From Paracoccaceae bacterium (GTDB lineage Bacteria; Pseudomonadota; Alphaproteobacteria; Rhodobacterales; Rhodobacteraceae), in NCBI GenBank assembly GCA_030625695.1, contig DAOUQK010000084.1, forward strand, positions 1 to 11,428: DNA of 11,428 bases. Reading direction: 5' to 3'. Each line of letters opens with the position of its first letter. The stretch's first letter is position 1. The notes beneath the pieces were generated by a model. That model worked only from the letters and a program-made list of their open reading frames with translations, had not been told where the DNA came from and searched no databases. This document shows, one piece after another, positions 1 to 6,836 of the stretch. A program made the translations under genes and the position numbers.

Positions 1-39
1 CAGAATCGTTCTGGATCTGGAACGTTTTGGGAGGAACCT

Positions 40-1026
40 ATGAGAACTAAATTATTGTCCGCAGTCGCGGCGCTTGCACTTGTCGCAGGTGGAACTTTAG
101 CCAATGCTGAAGAATTACGCCTGTCTCACCAGTGGTCAAACAAAGATGCCCGTCACAAAGTCGCGCAAATGGTTGCAGATGATGTGGCCGCAGCCAATGT
201 GGACCTGGAAATCAAGATTTTCGGTTCAAAATCACTTTTCAAGCCACGTGAGCAGTATAAACCGCTAAGTCGCGGCCAGCTTGATATGACCATGTTCCCG
301 CTTAGTTATGCCGGCGGCCAACAGCCTGCGTTTAACTTGACGCTGATGCCTGGTCTGGTGAAAAACCACGATCATGCGGCACGTCTAAGCAGCTCGCCGT
401 TTATGGATGCGATCGAAGCAAAGATGGCCGAAGATGATGTTATGGTTCTGGTCCACGGCTACCTTGCAGGCGGCTTTGTCGGCAAAGATAAATGCATCAC
501 GAAACCGGAAGATGTAAAAGGTCTGCAAACCCGCGCGGCAGGTAAAGCGTTTGAACAAATGCTGGCCGGTGCCGGTGCATCCATTGCATCAATGGCTTCA
601 TCCGAGATTTACACCGCGATGCAAACCGGTGTTCTGAATGCGGCTAACACGTCTTCATCATCTTTTGTGTCTTACCGTATTTATGAGCAGGTAAAATGTT
701 ACACCCCTGCCGGTGATGTAGCTCTTTGGTTTATGTATCAGCCTTTGTTGATGAATAAGTCAAAGTTTGACAGTCTGAGCGAAGCGCAACAAGCGGCATT
801 GGAAGCAGCTGCGGCCAAGGCGCAGGCATTCTATCTGGCAGAAGCCAAGAAGCAGGATGCGGCATCTGTCGGGGTCTTTGAAGCGGCAGGCGTAGAAATT
901 GCCACCATGACGCCCGCAGATTTTGAAGCATGGCGTGCCATTGCCAAGGAAACTTCATACAAAAAATTTGTTTCGGATGTTTCCGACGGGCAAAAACTAC
1001 TTGACCTGGCTTTAGCTGTCGAGTGA
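40..1026 (+). CDS. TRAP transporter substrate-binding protein, DctP family (probable organic acid/malonate receptor)
   Basis: Periplasmic receptor of a tripartite ATP-independent transporter; it captures a small carboxylate and delivers it to the DctQM permease encoded just downstream. The 328-residue length is normal for the family. Residues 1-23 form a signal peptide (MRTK, hydrophobic core, cleavage expected after ANA). Family features include GLQTRAAG at 161-168, with Arg165 at the position that usually pairs with the ligand carboxylate, and EIYTAMQTGVLNAANT at 189-204. Cys152 and Cys220 could form a disulfide. The start is fixed by GGGAGGA at 29-35, five bases before ATG. It is the first gene of a run dctP-dctQ-dctM-matA-matB, so malonate is the likely ligand, by inference from context and from the known MatPQM systems of rhizobia; the sequence alone does not prove the substrate. 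Local GC is clearly lower than in matA/matB. Confidence 0.9.
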   Translation: MRTKLLSAVAALALVAGGTLANAEELRLSHQWSNKDARHKVAQMVADDVAAANVDLEIKIFGSKSLFKPREQYKPLSRGQLDMTMFPLSYAGGQQPAFNLTLMPGLVKNHDHAARLSSSPFMDAIEAKMAEDDVMVLVHGYLAGGFVGKDKCITKPEDVKGLQTRAAGKAFEQMLAGAGASIASMASSEIYTAMQTGVLNAANTSSSSFVSYRIYEQVKCYTPAGDVALWFMYQPLLMNKSKFDSLSEAQQAALEAAAAKAQAFYLAEAKKQDAASVGVFEAAGVEIATMTPADFEAWRAIAKETSYKKFVSDVSDGQKLLDLALAVE

Positions 1027-1032
1027 CTTTAA

Positions 1033-1063
1033 CAGGGCGGCGGACACTGGTCTTGCCGCCCTG
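1033..1063 (+). other. Intercistronic hairpin between dctP and dctQ
   Basis: A perfect 9-bp inverted repeat, CAGGGCGGC (1033-1041) and GCCGCCCTG (1055-1063), with a 13-base loop, starts seven bases after the dctP stop codon. It is followed by AATATCC and an A-run, not by a T-tract, so it does not look like a full intrinsic terminator. Hairpins placed after a periplasmic receptor gene often protect the upstream message from 3' exonucleases and so raise receptor over permease levels; that role is inferred here. Confidence 0.6.
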
Positions 1064-1089
1064 AATATCCAAAAAGGAATAACTTTATT

Positions 1090-1638
1090 ATGGCAAGACC
1101 AAGCTCTGCCGTAACTGCCAAGGTGGGGGATAACAACTTCCTGAAAGCGGTCGCGGCTATTTCAACATTTGCAGGCTGGTGTTCCGCCGCCATGATCCTG
1201 TCAGCGGTTTTCATTACCTGCCAGATGATTTTTATGCGCTTTGTTTTGAACGCGTCAACCATTTGGCAAACCGAACTTGTGGTTTATCTTATGGTCACAG
1301 CGACGTTGATCGGCCTGCCGTATGTCCAGCACATGCGCGGCCATGTGAATGTGGATCTGATCCCGATAATGCTGCCCAGACGGTTGCGGTTTTACCTATC
1401 TATTGTGACGCTTGGCCTATCTATAGGGATTGTGGCACTCATGCTTTATTACGGGTTTGATTATTGGCATATTGCCTGGTCGAAAGGCTGGACGTCCGAC
1501 ACCATTTGGGCGGTTCGTTTGTGGATACCCTATATGGCACTGCCGGTTGGTTTCGCCCTTTTCTTGCTACAGCTTATTGCTGATCTGGTTGCTGTTGTTC
1601 TGAAAATAGACACGCCTTTCGGTCTGGAGGCAAATTAA
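1090..1638 (+). CDS. TRAP transporter small permease, DctQ family
   Basis: Small membrane subunit of the first TRAP transporter; it partners the DctM channel subunit and is needed for docking of the receptor. At 182 residues it has the normal DctQ length. Four hydrophobic segments are visible, roughly 20-48, 63-81, 100-122 and 145-170. The family signatures RFVLNASTIWQTEL (50-63, with the Trp and Glu after the first helix) and RGHVNVDLI (83-91) are present. AAGGA at 1074-1078 precedes the ATG by 11 bases. The stop codon overlaps the start of dctM by one base (TAATG), so the two are very probably translationally coupled. The substrate is inferred from the operon only. Confidence 0.9.
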   Translation: MARPSSAVTAKVGDNNFLKAVAAISTFAGWCSAAMILSAVFITCQMIFMRFVLNASTIWQTELVVYLMVTATLIGLPYVQHMRGHVNVDLIPIMLPRRLRFYLSIVTLGLSIGIVALMLYYGFDYWHIAWSKGWTSDTIWAVRLWIPYMALPVGFALFLLQLIADLVAVVLKIDTPFGLEAN

Positions 1639-2954
1639 TGGATCCTCTTATTCTTGGCCCGTTGGTCGCGTTTACCACAATCGTGGTGCTTTTTTCGGGC
1701 GTTTCCGTTGCAATCGGATTGCTGATCGTTTCCGCAGGCTTCCTGATCGCTTTCGACGGTGTGCGTTCGCTGGAACTGATGCCGGAAATCCTGTTTGGCA
1801 AGCTTGACAGTTTTGCACTGTTATCCATTCCGATGTTTATCATCATGGGGTCCTCTATTGCATCGACCCGCGCTGGGGCCGATCTGTATGAGGCATTGGA
1901 ACGTTGGCTGACCCGCATTCCGGGTGGGCTGGTTATTTCCAATCTGGGTGCTTGTGCGCTGTTTGCGGCAATGTCGGGGTCAAGCCCCGCAACCTGTGCG
2001 GCAATCGGTAAAATGGGCATCCCTGAAATGCGCAAACGCGGCTATCCCGATGGCGTTGCGGCAGGGTCGATTGCCGCAGGCGGCACGCTTGGCATTCTGA
2101 TCCCGCCGTCGGTTACGATGATCGTTTACGGTATCGCGACAGAGACATCGATTGGTCGCTTGTTCCTTGCAGGGGTTATTCCCGGACTTTTGTTGGTTGT
2201 TTTGTTCATGGCGTGGTCGCTTTATTCCACCTGGAAATCCGGTGATGCCAGCCTGTTGGCAGCGCGCAGCTATAGCTGGCGTGAAAAGTTTGAAATTCTA
2301 CCGCGTGTGGTGCCGTTCCTTTTGATTATACTGGGTGTGCTTTATGCCATGTATGGTGGTATTGCGACACCTTCTGAAACCGCGGCGGTTGGCGCATTGT
2401 TATGCCTGTTGATTGCCATGATTATCTATAAATTATGGCACCCGCGCTTGTTGTGGCAAGTATTGCGCGACAGTACCAAAGAAAGCGTGATGATCTTGTT
2501 TATCATCGCTGCCGCAGGGGTATTTTCCTATATGCTTTCAAGCCTTTATATAACGCAATCAATTGCGGAATGGATTGGAACCATGGATGTAAATCCCTGG
2601 GCTTTGATGCTTGTGGTCAATATATTCCTGCTGATTGCAGGCTTCTTTTTGCCCCCCGTGGCGGTGATCTTGATGGCCGCACCTATTTTGTTACCTGTCA
2701 TCACCACGGCTGGTTTTGATCCGATCTGGTTTGCCGTGGTTCTGACCATCAACATGGAGATCGGCCTGATTTCCCCCCCTGTCGGTCTGAACCTTTATGT
2801 GATCAACGGCATCGCGCCGGATATTTCGCTGAAAACCATCCTTTACGGATCACTCCCCTATGTGGGGTGCATGGTGCTGGCGATTATCCTGCTGTGCCTG
2901 TTTCCGGGGCTGGCCACCTGGCTGCCGGATGCGGTCATGGGCGCAAGCAGGTGA
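1638..2954 (+). CDS. TRAP transporter large permease, DctM family
   Basis: Large channel subunit of the TRAP transporter, driving sodium- or proton-coupled import of the ligand bound by the DctP receptor. The 438-residue length and the hydrophobic profile of about twelve segments fit the family. Signature stretches are SGSSPATCAAIGKMGIPEM at 113-131 and GTLGILIPPS at 149-158, plus the C-terminal half repeat EIGLISPPVGLN. GGAGG at 1626-1630 serves the ATG, which overlaps the dctQ stop. At the 3' end the stop codon overlaps the GTG start of matA (GTGA at 2951-2954), tying transporter and decarboxylase into one translational unit. GC content rises sharply near the very end of this gene, so the junction with matA may be a recombination point. 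Confidence 0.92.
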   Translation: MDPLILGPLVAFTTIVVLFSGVSVAIGLLIVSAGFLIAFDGVRSLELMPEILFGKLDSFALLSIPMFIIMGSSIASTRAGADLYEALERWLTRIPGGLVISNLGACALFAAMSGSSPATCAAIGKMGIPEMRKRGYPDGVAAGSIAAGGTLGILIPPSVTMIVYGIATETSIGRLFLAGVIPGLLLVVLFMAWSLYSTWKSGDASLLAARSYSWREKFEILPRVVPFLLIILGVLYAMYGGIATPSETAAVGALLCLLIAMIIYKLWHPRLLWQVLRDSTKESVMILFIIAAAGVFSYMLSSLYITQSIAEWIGTMDVNPWALMLVVNIFLLIAGFFLPPVAVILMAAPILLPVITTAGFDPIWFAVVLTINMEIGLISPPVGLNLYVINGIAPDISLKTILYGSLPYVGCMVLAIILLCLFPGLATWLPDAVMGASR

Positions 2955-4195
2955 GCTTTCTTGCCGACCTTCTGTCCACGGTATTTGAACGACGATACCG
3001 CGCGGCCCCCGAACCGGACCGCTCGGGCCGGTCCCTTACGGAACTGTCCCGCGATTTGCTTGGCAGTTCCGGCGAAGTGTCGGGCATGGTGCTGGCCCGT
3101 CACATTCTGGATCGCTTTGCGGCAAGTGACGATGATGAAAAGCGGGCCTTTTTCAACTTTCTGGCCAGCGACCTGTGCATCAACCCGCAAGCGGTGCGCG
3201 ATGCCCTGACCGCGTATGAGATTACCCCGGGCAAACCCACCTACCGCGCCTTCATGGGGGCCGCGGAACCAAAGCGTCAGGAACTGGCGCGCCGTCTGAA
3301 TCAGGTGCCAGGGGCCACCGGGCAACTGGTGGAAATGCGCGGTGATCTGTTGCGGCTGGCGCAAAATGATCCGGCACTGGCGGCCCTAGATCTGGATTTC
3401 CGGCACTTGTTTTCATCCTGGTTCAACCGTGGCTTTCTGGTGCTGCGCCCAATCAGCTGGGCAAGCCCGGCGGATATTCTGGAAAAGATCATCGCCTACG
3501 AGGCGGTACATGCCATTGACAGCTGGGATGACCTGCGCCGGCGCCTGCAACCCGACGACCGGCGCTGTTTCGGGTTCTTTCACCCGGCCATGCCGAATGA
3601 ACCGCTGATCTTTGTCGAAGTGGCCCTGACCAAGGGCGTACCGGAATCGGTGCAGGCCCTGCTGGCCGATGAACGCGACACCATTGCCGCCCAAGGGGCC
3701 GACACGGCGGTGTTTTATTCCATCTCGAACTGTCAGGCGGGGCTTGCCGGGATTTCGTTTGGCAATTCGCTGATCAAACAGGTGGTTGCCGACCTGTCGC
3801 GCGAATTGCCCGAACTTGAGACCTTTGTCACCCTGTCACCAATCCCCGGCCTTAGCCGCTGGCTGGCGAAATCCAACACGCCAATCGCCGACACCCCCGA
3901 ACGTCAGCGTCAGCAGGCGGCGCAGTACCTGCTGAACGCCAAACGCCCCGATGGCAGCCCCTATGACCCGGTTGCCCGGTTCCATCTGGGCAATGGCGCG
4001 CTGATCCATGCGGTACACGCCAACGCCGATGTGTCGGCCAATGGCATCGCCCAATCCGGCGGTGTAATGGTCAATTACCTTTACGACCTGTCACTGATAT
4101 CACCGAACCACGAACGCTTTGCCGCAGCACAAGAAGTTGCCGCATCACCCGAAGTGACCACCCTGGGCGCGGCCGCCACGCCCCGGAACGCATAA
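2951..4195 (+). CDS. matA: Malonyl-CoA decarboxylase (MCD family)
   Basis: Cytoplasmic enzyme converting malonyl-CoA to acetyl-CoA and CO2, the second step of malonate use after MatB. Recognised from the MCD C-terminal GNAT-like domain: FGFFHPAMPNEPLIFVEVAL at about 207-226, GISFGNSLIKQVV at about 267-279, TLSPIPG with the catalytic Ser near 296, and RFHLGNGALI with the catalytic His near 345. These match the Ser/His pair known from human MCD (Ser329, His423). The helical N-terminal domain spans roughly residues 1-150. I chose GTG at 2951 (414 residues, beginning VSFLADLLSTVF) because it overlaps the dctM stop as GTGA and the N-terminus then looks like other bacterial MCDs. An in-frame ATG at 2867 would add 28 residues lying inside dctM and is unlikely. 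matB follows 11 bases after the stop. Confidence 0.93.
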   Translation: MSFLADLLSTVFERRYRAAPEPDRSGRSLTELSRDLLGSSGEVSGMVLARHILDRFAASDDDEKRAFFNFLASDLCINPQAVRDALTAYEITPGKPTYRAFMGAAEPKRQELARRLNQVPGATGQLVEMRGDLLRLAQNDPALAALDLDFRHLFSSWFNRGFLVLRPISWASPADILEKIIAYEAVHAIDSWDDLRRRLQPDDRRCFGFFHPAMPNEPLIFVEVALTKGVPESVQALLADERDTIAAQGADTAVFYSISNCQAGLAGISFGNSLIKQVVADLSRELPELETFVTLSPIPGLSRWLAKSNTPIADTPERQRQQAAQYLLNAKRPDGSPYDPVARFHLGNGALIHAVHANADVSANGIAQSGGVMVNYLYDLSLISPNHERFAAAQEVAASPEVTTLGAAATPRNA

Positions 4196-4206
4196 GGACC
4201 ACCACC

Positions 4207-5715
4207 ATGGCCAACCCCCTTTATGATACGTTGTTTGGTTGTCACGCCGGGCGCGACACGCCGTTTTTGCATCTGGCTGACGGAACCACGATAAGCCATG
4301 ATGATTTTCTGCGCACCACCGCACAGTTTGCCGGGGCCTTGCGCCACCTTGGGCTGGCCCCCGGTGACCGGCTGGCTGTGCAGATCGCGAAATCGCCACA
4401 GTCGCTGGCGATCTATGCGGCCTGCGTGCAGTCGGGCATCATCTTTCTGCCGCTGAACACCGCCTATACCGCGAATGAGCTTGCCTATTTCATCGACAAC
4501 AGCGGCGCCCGCCTGCTGGTGTGCGACAGCGCCAGCCAAACCGCCCTGTCACCTGTTGCGCAGGCCACGAAAACAATACTGGTAACACTTGATAGCGATG
4601 GCAGCGGCAGCCTGCGGGACCTGGCCGACAACATGCCCGACAGCTTTGACACCGTTGCGCGCACGTCAGATGATCTGGCGGCGTTCCTTTATACATCCGG
4701 CACCACGGGGCGTTCCAAGGGCGCGATGCTAAGCCAGGAAAACCTGTTATCCAACGCGCGCACGCTGGTGGAATACTGGCACTTCAGCGATCGTGACGTG
4801 CTGCTGCATGCCTTGCCGATCTTTCATACCCACGGGCTGTTTGTTGCCACCAACGTGACGCTGATTGCGGGCGGATCAATGATCTTTCTGCCCAAGTTCG
4901 ATCTGGATCAGATCATCACCCACCTGCCACAGGCCACGACAATGATGGGCGTGCCGACCTTTTACACCCGCCTTTTGAATGACGCGCGTTTCAGCCGCGA
5001 ATTGACGCAACATATGCGGCTGTTCATATCCGGCAGCGCGCCCTTGCTGGCCGAAACCCACACCACATTCCACGACCGCACCGGGCATCATATCCTTGAA
5101 CGATACGGCATGACCGAAACCAACATGAACACCTCGAACCCTTATGACGGCGCGCGGCGTGCGGGGACGGTCGGGTTTCCATTGCCGGGGGTCGAGGTAA
5201 AGATCACCGATGCAACCACCGGCGACAGCCTAAGCGACGGCACCATCGGCCAGATCGAAGTGCGCGGGGCGAACGTGTTCAAAGGCTATTGGCAGATGCC
5301 CGAGAAGACCCGCGAAGAACTGCGCGAAGACGGGTTTTTCATCACCGGCGATCTGGGGTTGGTCGACGAACATGGCTATCTGCAAATCGTCGGGCGCAAC
5401 AAGGATCTGATCATCGCGGGGGGCTACAACATTTACCCCAAAGAGATCGAATTGCTGCTGGATGACCAACCCGGCGTGCTGGAAAGCGCGGTGGTCGGCA
5501 CGCCGCACCCGGATTTCGGCGAATCCGTTATCGGGTTTCTGGTCGCGGCCCCGGATGCCACGCCGGACCTTGATGCCATTGCCCGGGCGGTCGCGGCATC
5601 GCTGGCGCGGTTCAAACATCCTCGCGAACTGATCATATTGGCGGAACTTCCCAGAAACACGATGGGCAAGGTCCAGAAAAATATCCTGCGCGACATGCTG
5701 GCTGGCGATAAGTGA
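4207..5715 (+). CDS. matB: Malonyl-CoA synthetase (malonate--CoA ligase)
   Basis: Adenylate-forming ligase that activates malonate: malonate + ATP + CoA gives malonyl-CoA + AMP + PPi. The 502-residue protein has the full set of AMP-binding motifs: the P-loop YTSGTTGRSKG at 162-172, RLFISGSAPL at 271-280, ERYGMTETNMNTS at 298-310, ITGDLG at 379-384, GRNKDLIIAGGYNIYPKEIE at 396-415, and the C-terminal catalytic lysine in NTMGKVQK (Lys488). The GMTETNMN form of the A5 motif and the adjacent decarboxylase single out malonyl-CoA synthetase among acyl-CoA ligases. AGGA at 4195-4198, overlapping the matA stop codon, is the ribosome binding site. Malonyl-CoA made here is either decarboxylated by MatA or could feed fatty acid or polyketide synthesis. 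Another short dicarboxylate (for example methylmalonate) as substrate cannot be excluded from sequence. Confidence 0.93.
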   Translation: MANPLYDTLFGCHAGRDTPFLHLADGTTISHDDFLRTTAQFAGALRHLGLAPGDRLAVQIAKSPQSLAIYAACVQSGIIFLPLNTAYTANELAYFIDNSGARLLVCDSASQTALSPVAQATKTILVTLDSDGSGSLRDLADNMPDSFDTVARTSDDLAAFLYTSGTTGRSKGAMLSQENLLSNARTLVEYWHFSDRDVLLHALPIFHTHGLFVATNVTLIAGGSMIFLPKFDLDQIITHLPQATTMMGVPTFYTRLLNDARFSRELTQHMRLFISGSAPLLAETHTTFHDRTGHHILERYGMTETNMNTSNPYDGARRAGTVGFPLPGVEVKITDATTGDSLSDGTIGQIEVRGANVFKGYWQMPEKTREELREDGFFITGDLGLVDEHGYLQIVGRNKDLIIAGGYNIYPKEIELLLDDQPGVLESAVVGTPHPDFGESVIGFLVAAPDATPDLDAIARAVAASLARFKHPRELIILAELPRNTMGKVQKNILRDMLAGDK

Positions 5716-5788
5716 CTGACCGCAAAGAATGGTTCTTTCTTTGTTAAATACTTGATAGAACCCCCAAAAGATCATCAGGGAGATAAAA
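5716..5788 (+). other. AT-rich spacer/leader before the TAXI receptor gene
   Basis: This 73-base gap is noticeably AT-rich compared with both flanking genes. It contains a short inverted repeat, CAAAGAA (5723-5729) and TTCTTTG (5737-5743), and ends in the strong ribosome binding site AGGGAG (5777-5782), six bases before the ATG. No convincing -35/-10 pair was found, so whether the TAXI operon has its own promoter here or is read through from matB is undecided. Confidence 0.35.
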
Positions 5789-6748
5789 ATGATCAATATC
5801 GTGAAACCACTTGTCACCGCCATTGCACTTACCGGGCTGGCCGCCACTTCGGCCATTGCCGAAACGCGGGTCACCTATAAATCGGCCAAGACAACGTCGT
5901 CCTATTACCAGATGGCGGTTCAGATCGCCGAGGCCATGAAGGCCGGATCGAACGGCGATATCATCGTCACCGTCGAAGAAAGCCAGGGCTCGGTTCAGAA
6001 CGTGATGGAGGTCAAGGCACGCGGCGGCGACTATGTGTTCACCACGCCCCCGGTTCTGGTCAGGCTGGCCAAGGGCGGCAAGGCGATGTTCAAGGACAAG
6101 GGTGATCCGGCCTTCGCCGAGATCCGCGCATTGTTCCCGATCCCATCGCTGACCATGCATTTCGTGATGTCCACAGCATCCGGCGTCACCGATTTCGCCG
6201 GTCTCGAAGGCAAGACCATCCTGCTGGGCAAGGGATCGTTCGGCGCGCGTGAAGGGGAAAAGTACCTCAAGCTGTTCGGCCTGGAAGGCAAGGTCGCCAT
6301 TGCCGATGTCGAACTGTCCGGCGCGGTGCCGGCCCTGAAGAACGGCCAGATTGACGGGTTCGTCACCGCCGGGTCATGGCCTGCCCCCAACGTGATCGAA
6401 GCGGCAGCCTCTACCGGCGTTTCCGTTCTGTCCCTGTCGGACGAACAGATCAAGACAAGCAAACGCGCGCGTCTGGTAATTCCGGCGGGAACCTACGCCG
6501 GTCAGGACGCCGACATTGTCACCACATCCCTGCCGGTTGTGGCCTATACCACGACCAAGATGGACGATGCCACGGCCTATGCACTGACCAAGACCTATTG
6601 GGAAGGCAAGGCCGGCATGGGCGCGGCTGCCGCATGGTGGAATGGCGTTGATCGCGACCTGATGGCCAACATCAAAGGCCAGATCCACCCCGGTGCGGTA
6701 AAATATTACACCGAGGCCGGGTTCACCCTGAGCGACGCACAAAAATAA
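5789..6748 (+). CDS. TAXI family TRAP transporter solute-binding protein
   Basis: Periplasmic receptor of the TAXI class (TRAP-associated extracytoplasmic immunogenic protein type), unrelated in subfamily to the DctP receptor at the start of the window. Length is 319 residues. Residues 1-24 are a signal peptide ending SAIA before ET. The mature N-terminus shows the TAXI pattern VTYKSAKTTSSYYQMAVQIA (28-47), and ALKNGQIDGFVTAGSWP (182-198) is the conserved ligand-domain stretch. AGGGAG at 5777-5782 gives a good start. Its partner is the fused permease encoded after an intervening terminator. TAXI receptors have few characterised ligands, mostly amino acids and organic acids; its position directly behind matAB makes a carboxylate linked to malonate metabolism plausible, but this is inference. 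Confidence 0.9.
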   Translation: MINIVKPLVTAIALTGLAATSAIAETRVTYKSAKTTSSYYQMAVQIAEAMKAGSNGDIIVTVEESQGSVQNVMEVKARGGDYVFTTPPVLVRLAKGGKAMFKDKGDPAFAEIRALFPIPSLTMHFVMSTASGVTDFAGLEGKTILLGKGSFGAREGEKYLKLFGLEGKVAIADVELSGAVPALKNGQIDGFVTAGSWPAPNVIEAAASTGVSVLSLSDEQIKTSKRARLVIPAGTYAGQDADIVTTSLPVVAYTTTKMDDATAYALTKTYWEGKAGMGAAAAWWNGVDRDLMANIKGQIHPGAVKYYTEAGFTLSDAQK

Positions 6749-6773
6749 GCTGAATAATCCTTCAGCGTGATCT

Positions 6774-6807
6774 GGCCGGGCAGGAAATTGCCCGGCCTGT
6801 TTTTTTT
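6774..6807 (+). terminator. Intrinsic terminator between TAXI receptor and permease genes
   Basis: A perfect 9-bp GC-rich stem, GGCCGGGCA (6774-6782) with TGCCCGGCC (6789-6797) and a 6-base loop, is followed after TG by eight consecutive T residues (6800-6807). This is a textbook rho-independent terminator on the plus strand. It lies 25 bases after the receptor stop and 29 bases before the permease start, inside an apparent operon. A weaker 6-bp hairpin (GCTGAA 6749-6754, TTCAGC 6761-6766) sits just upstream. Partial termination here would keep permease expression below receptor expression. Confidence 0.85.
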
Positions 6808-6836
6808 CGACCCGTTTTCAGGGGCACCGATTCACC

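Noticed and set aside
1..12. Short AGAA-TCG-TTCT inverted repeat at the window start, and the shared CAGAATCGTT near 10380
   Set aside because: A 4-bp arm and a single 10-base match are too short to claim an operator or a repeat; too little upstream sequence is available.
2867..2950. A longer matA start (ATG at 2867) adding 28 residues
   Set aside because: The extra residues are encoded entirely within dctM, have no ribosome binding site and do not resemble MCD N-termini; the GTG overlapping the dctM stop is the better start.
3219..4050. MatA lacks a Glu at the position of human MCD Glu302 (Ser in GISFG)
   Set aside because: As far as I recall, bacterial MCDs commonly have ISFG here, while the catalytic Ser and His are both present; I see no reason to call the enzyme inactive.
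5230..5874. Long minus-strand open frame of 214 codons across the end of matB
   Set aside because: It is antisense to matB and to the start of the TAXI receptor gene, has no recognisable domain, and is a usual by-product of high-GC codon use.
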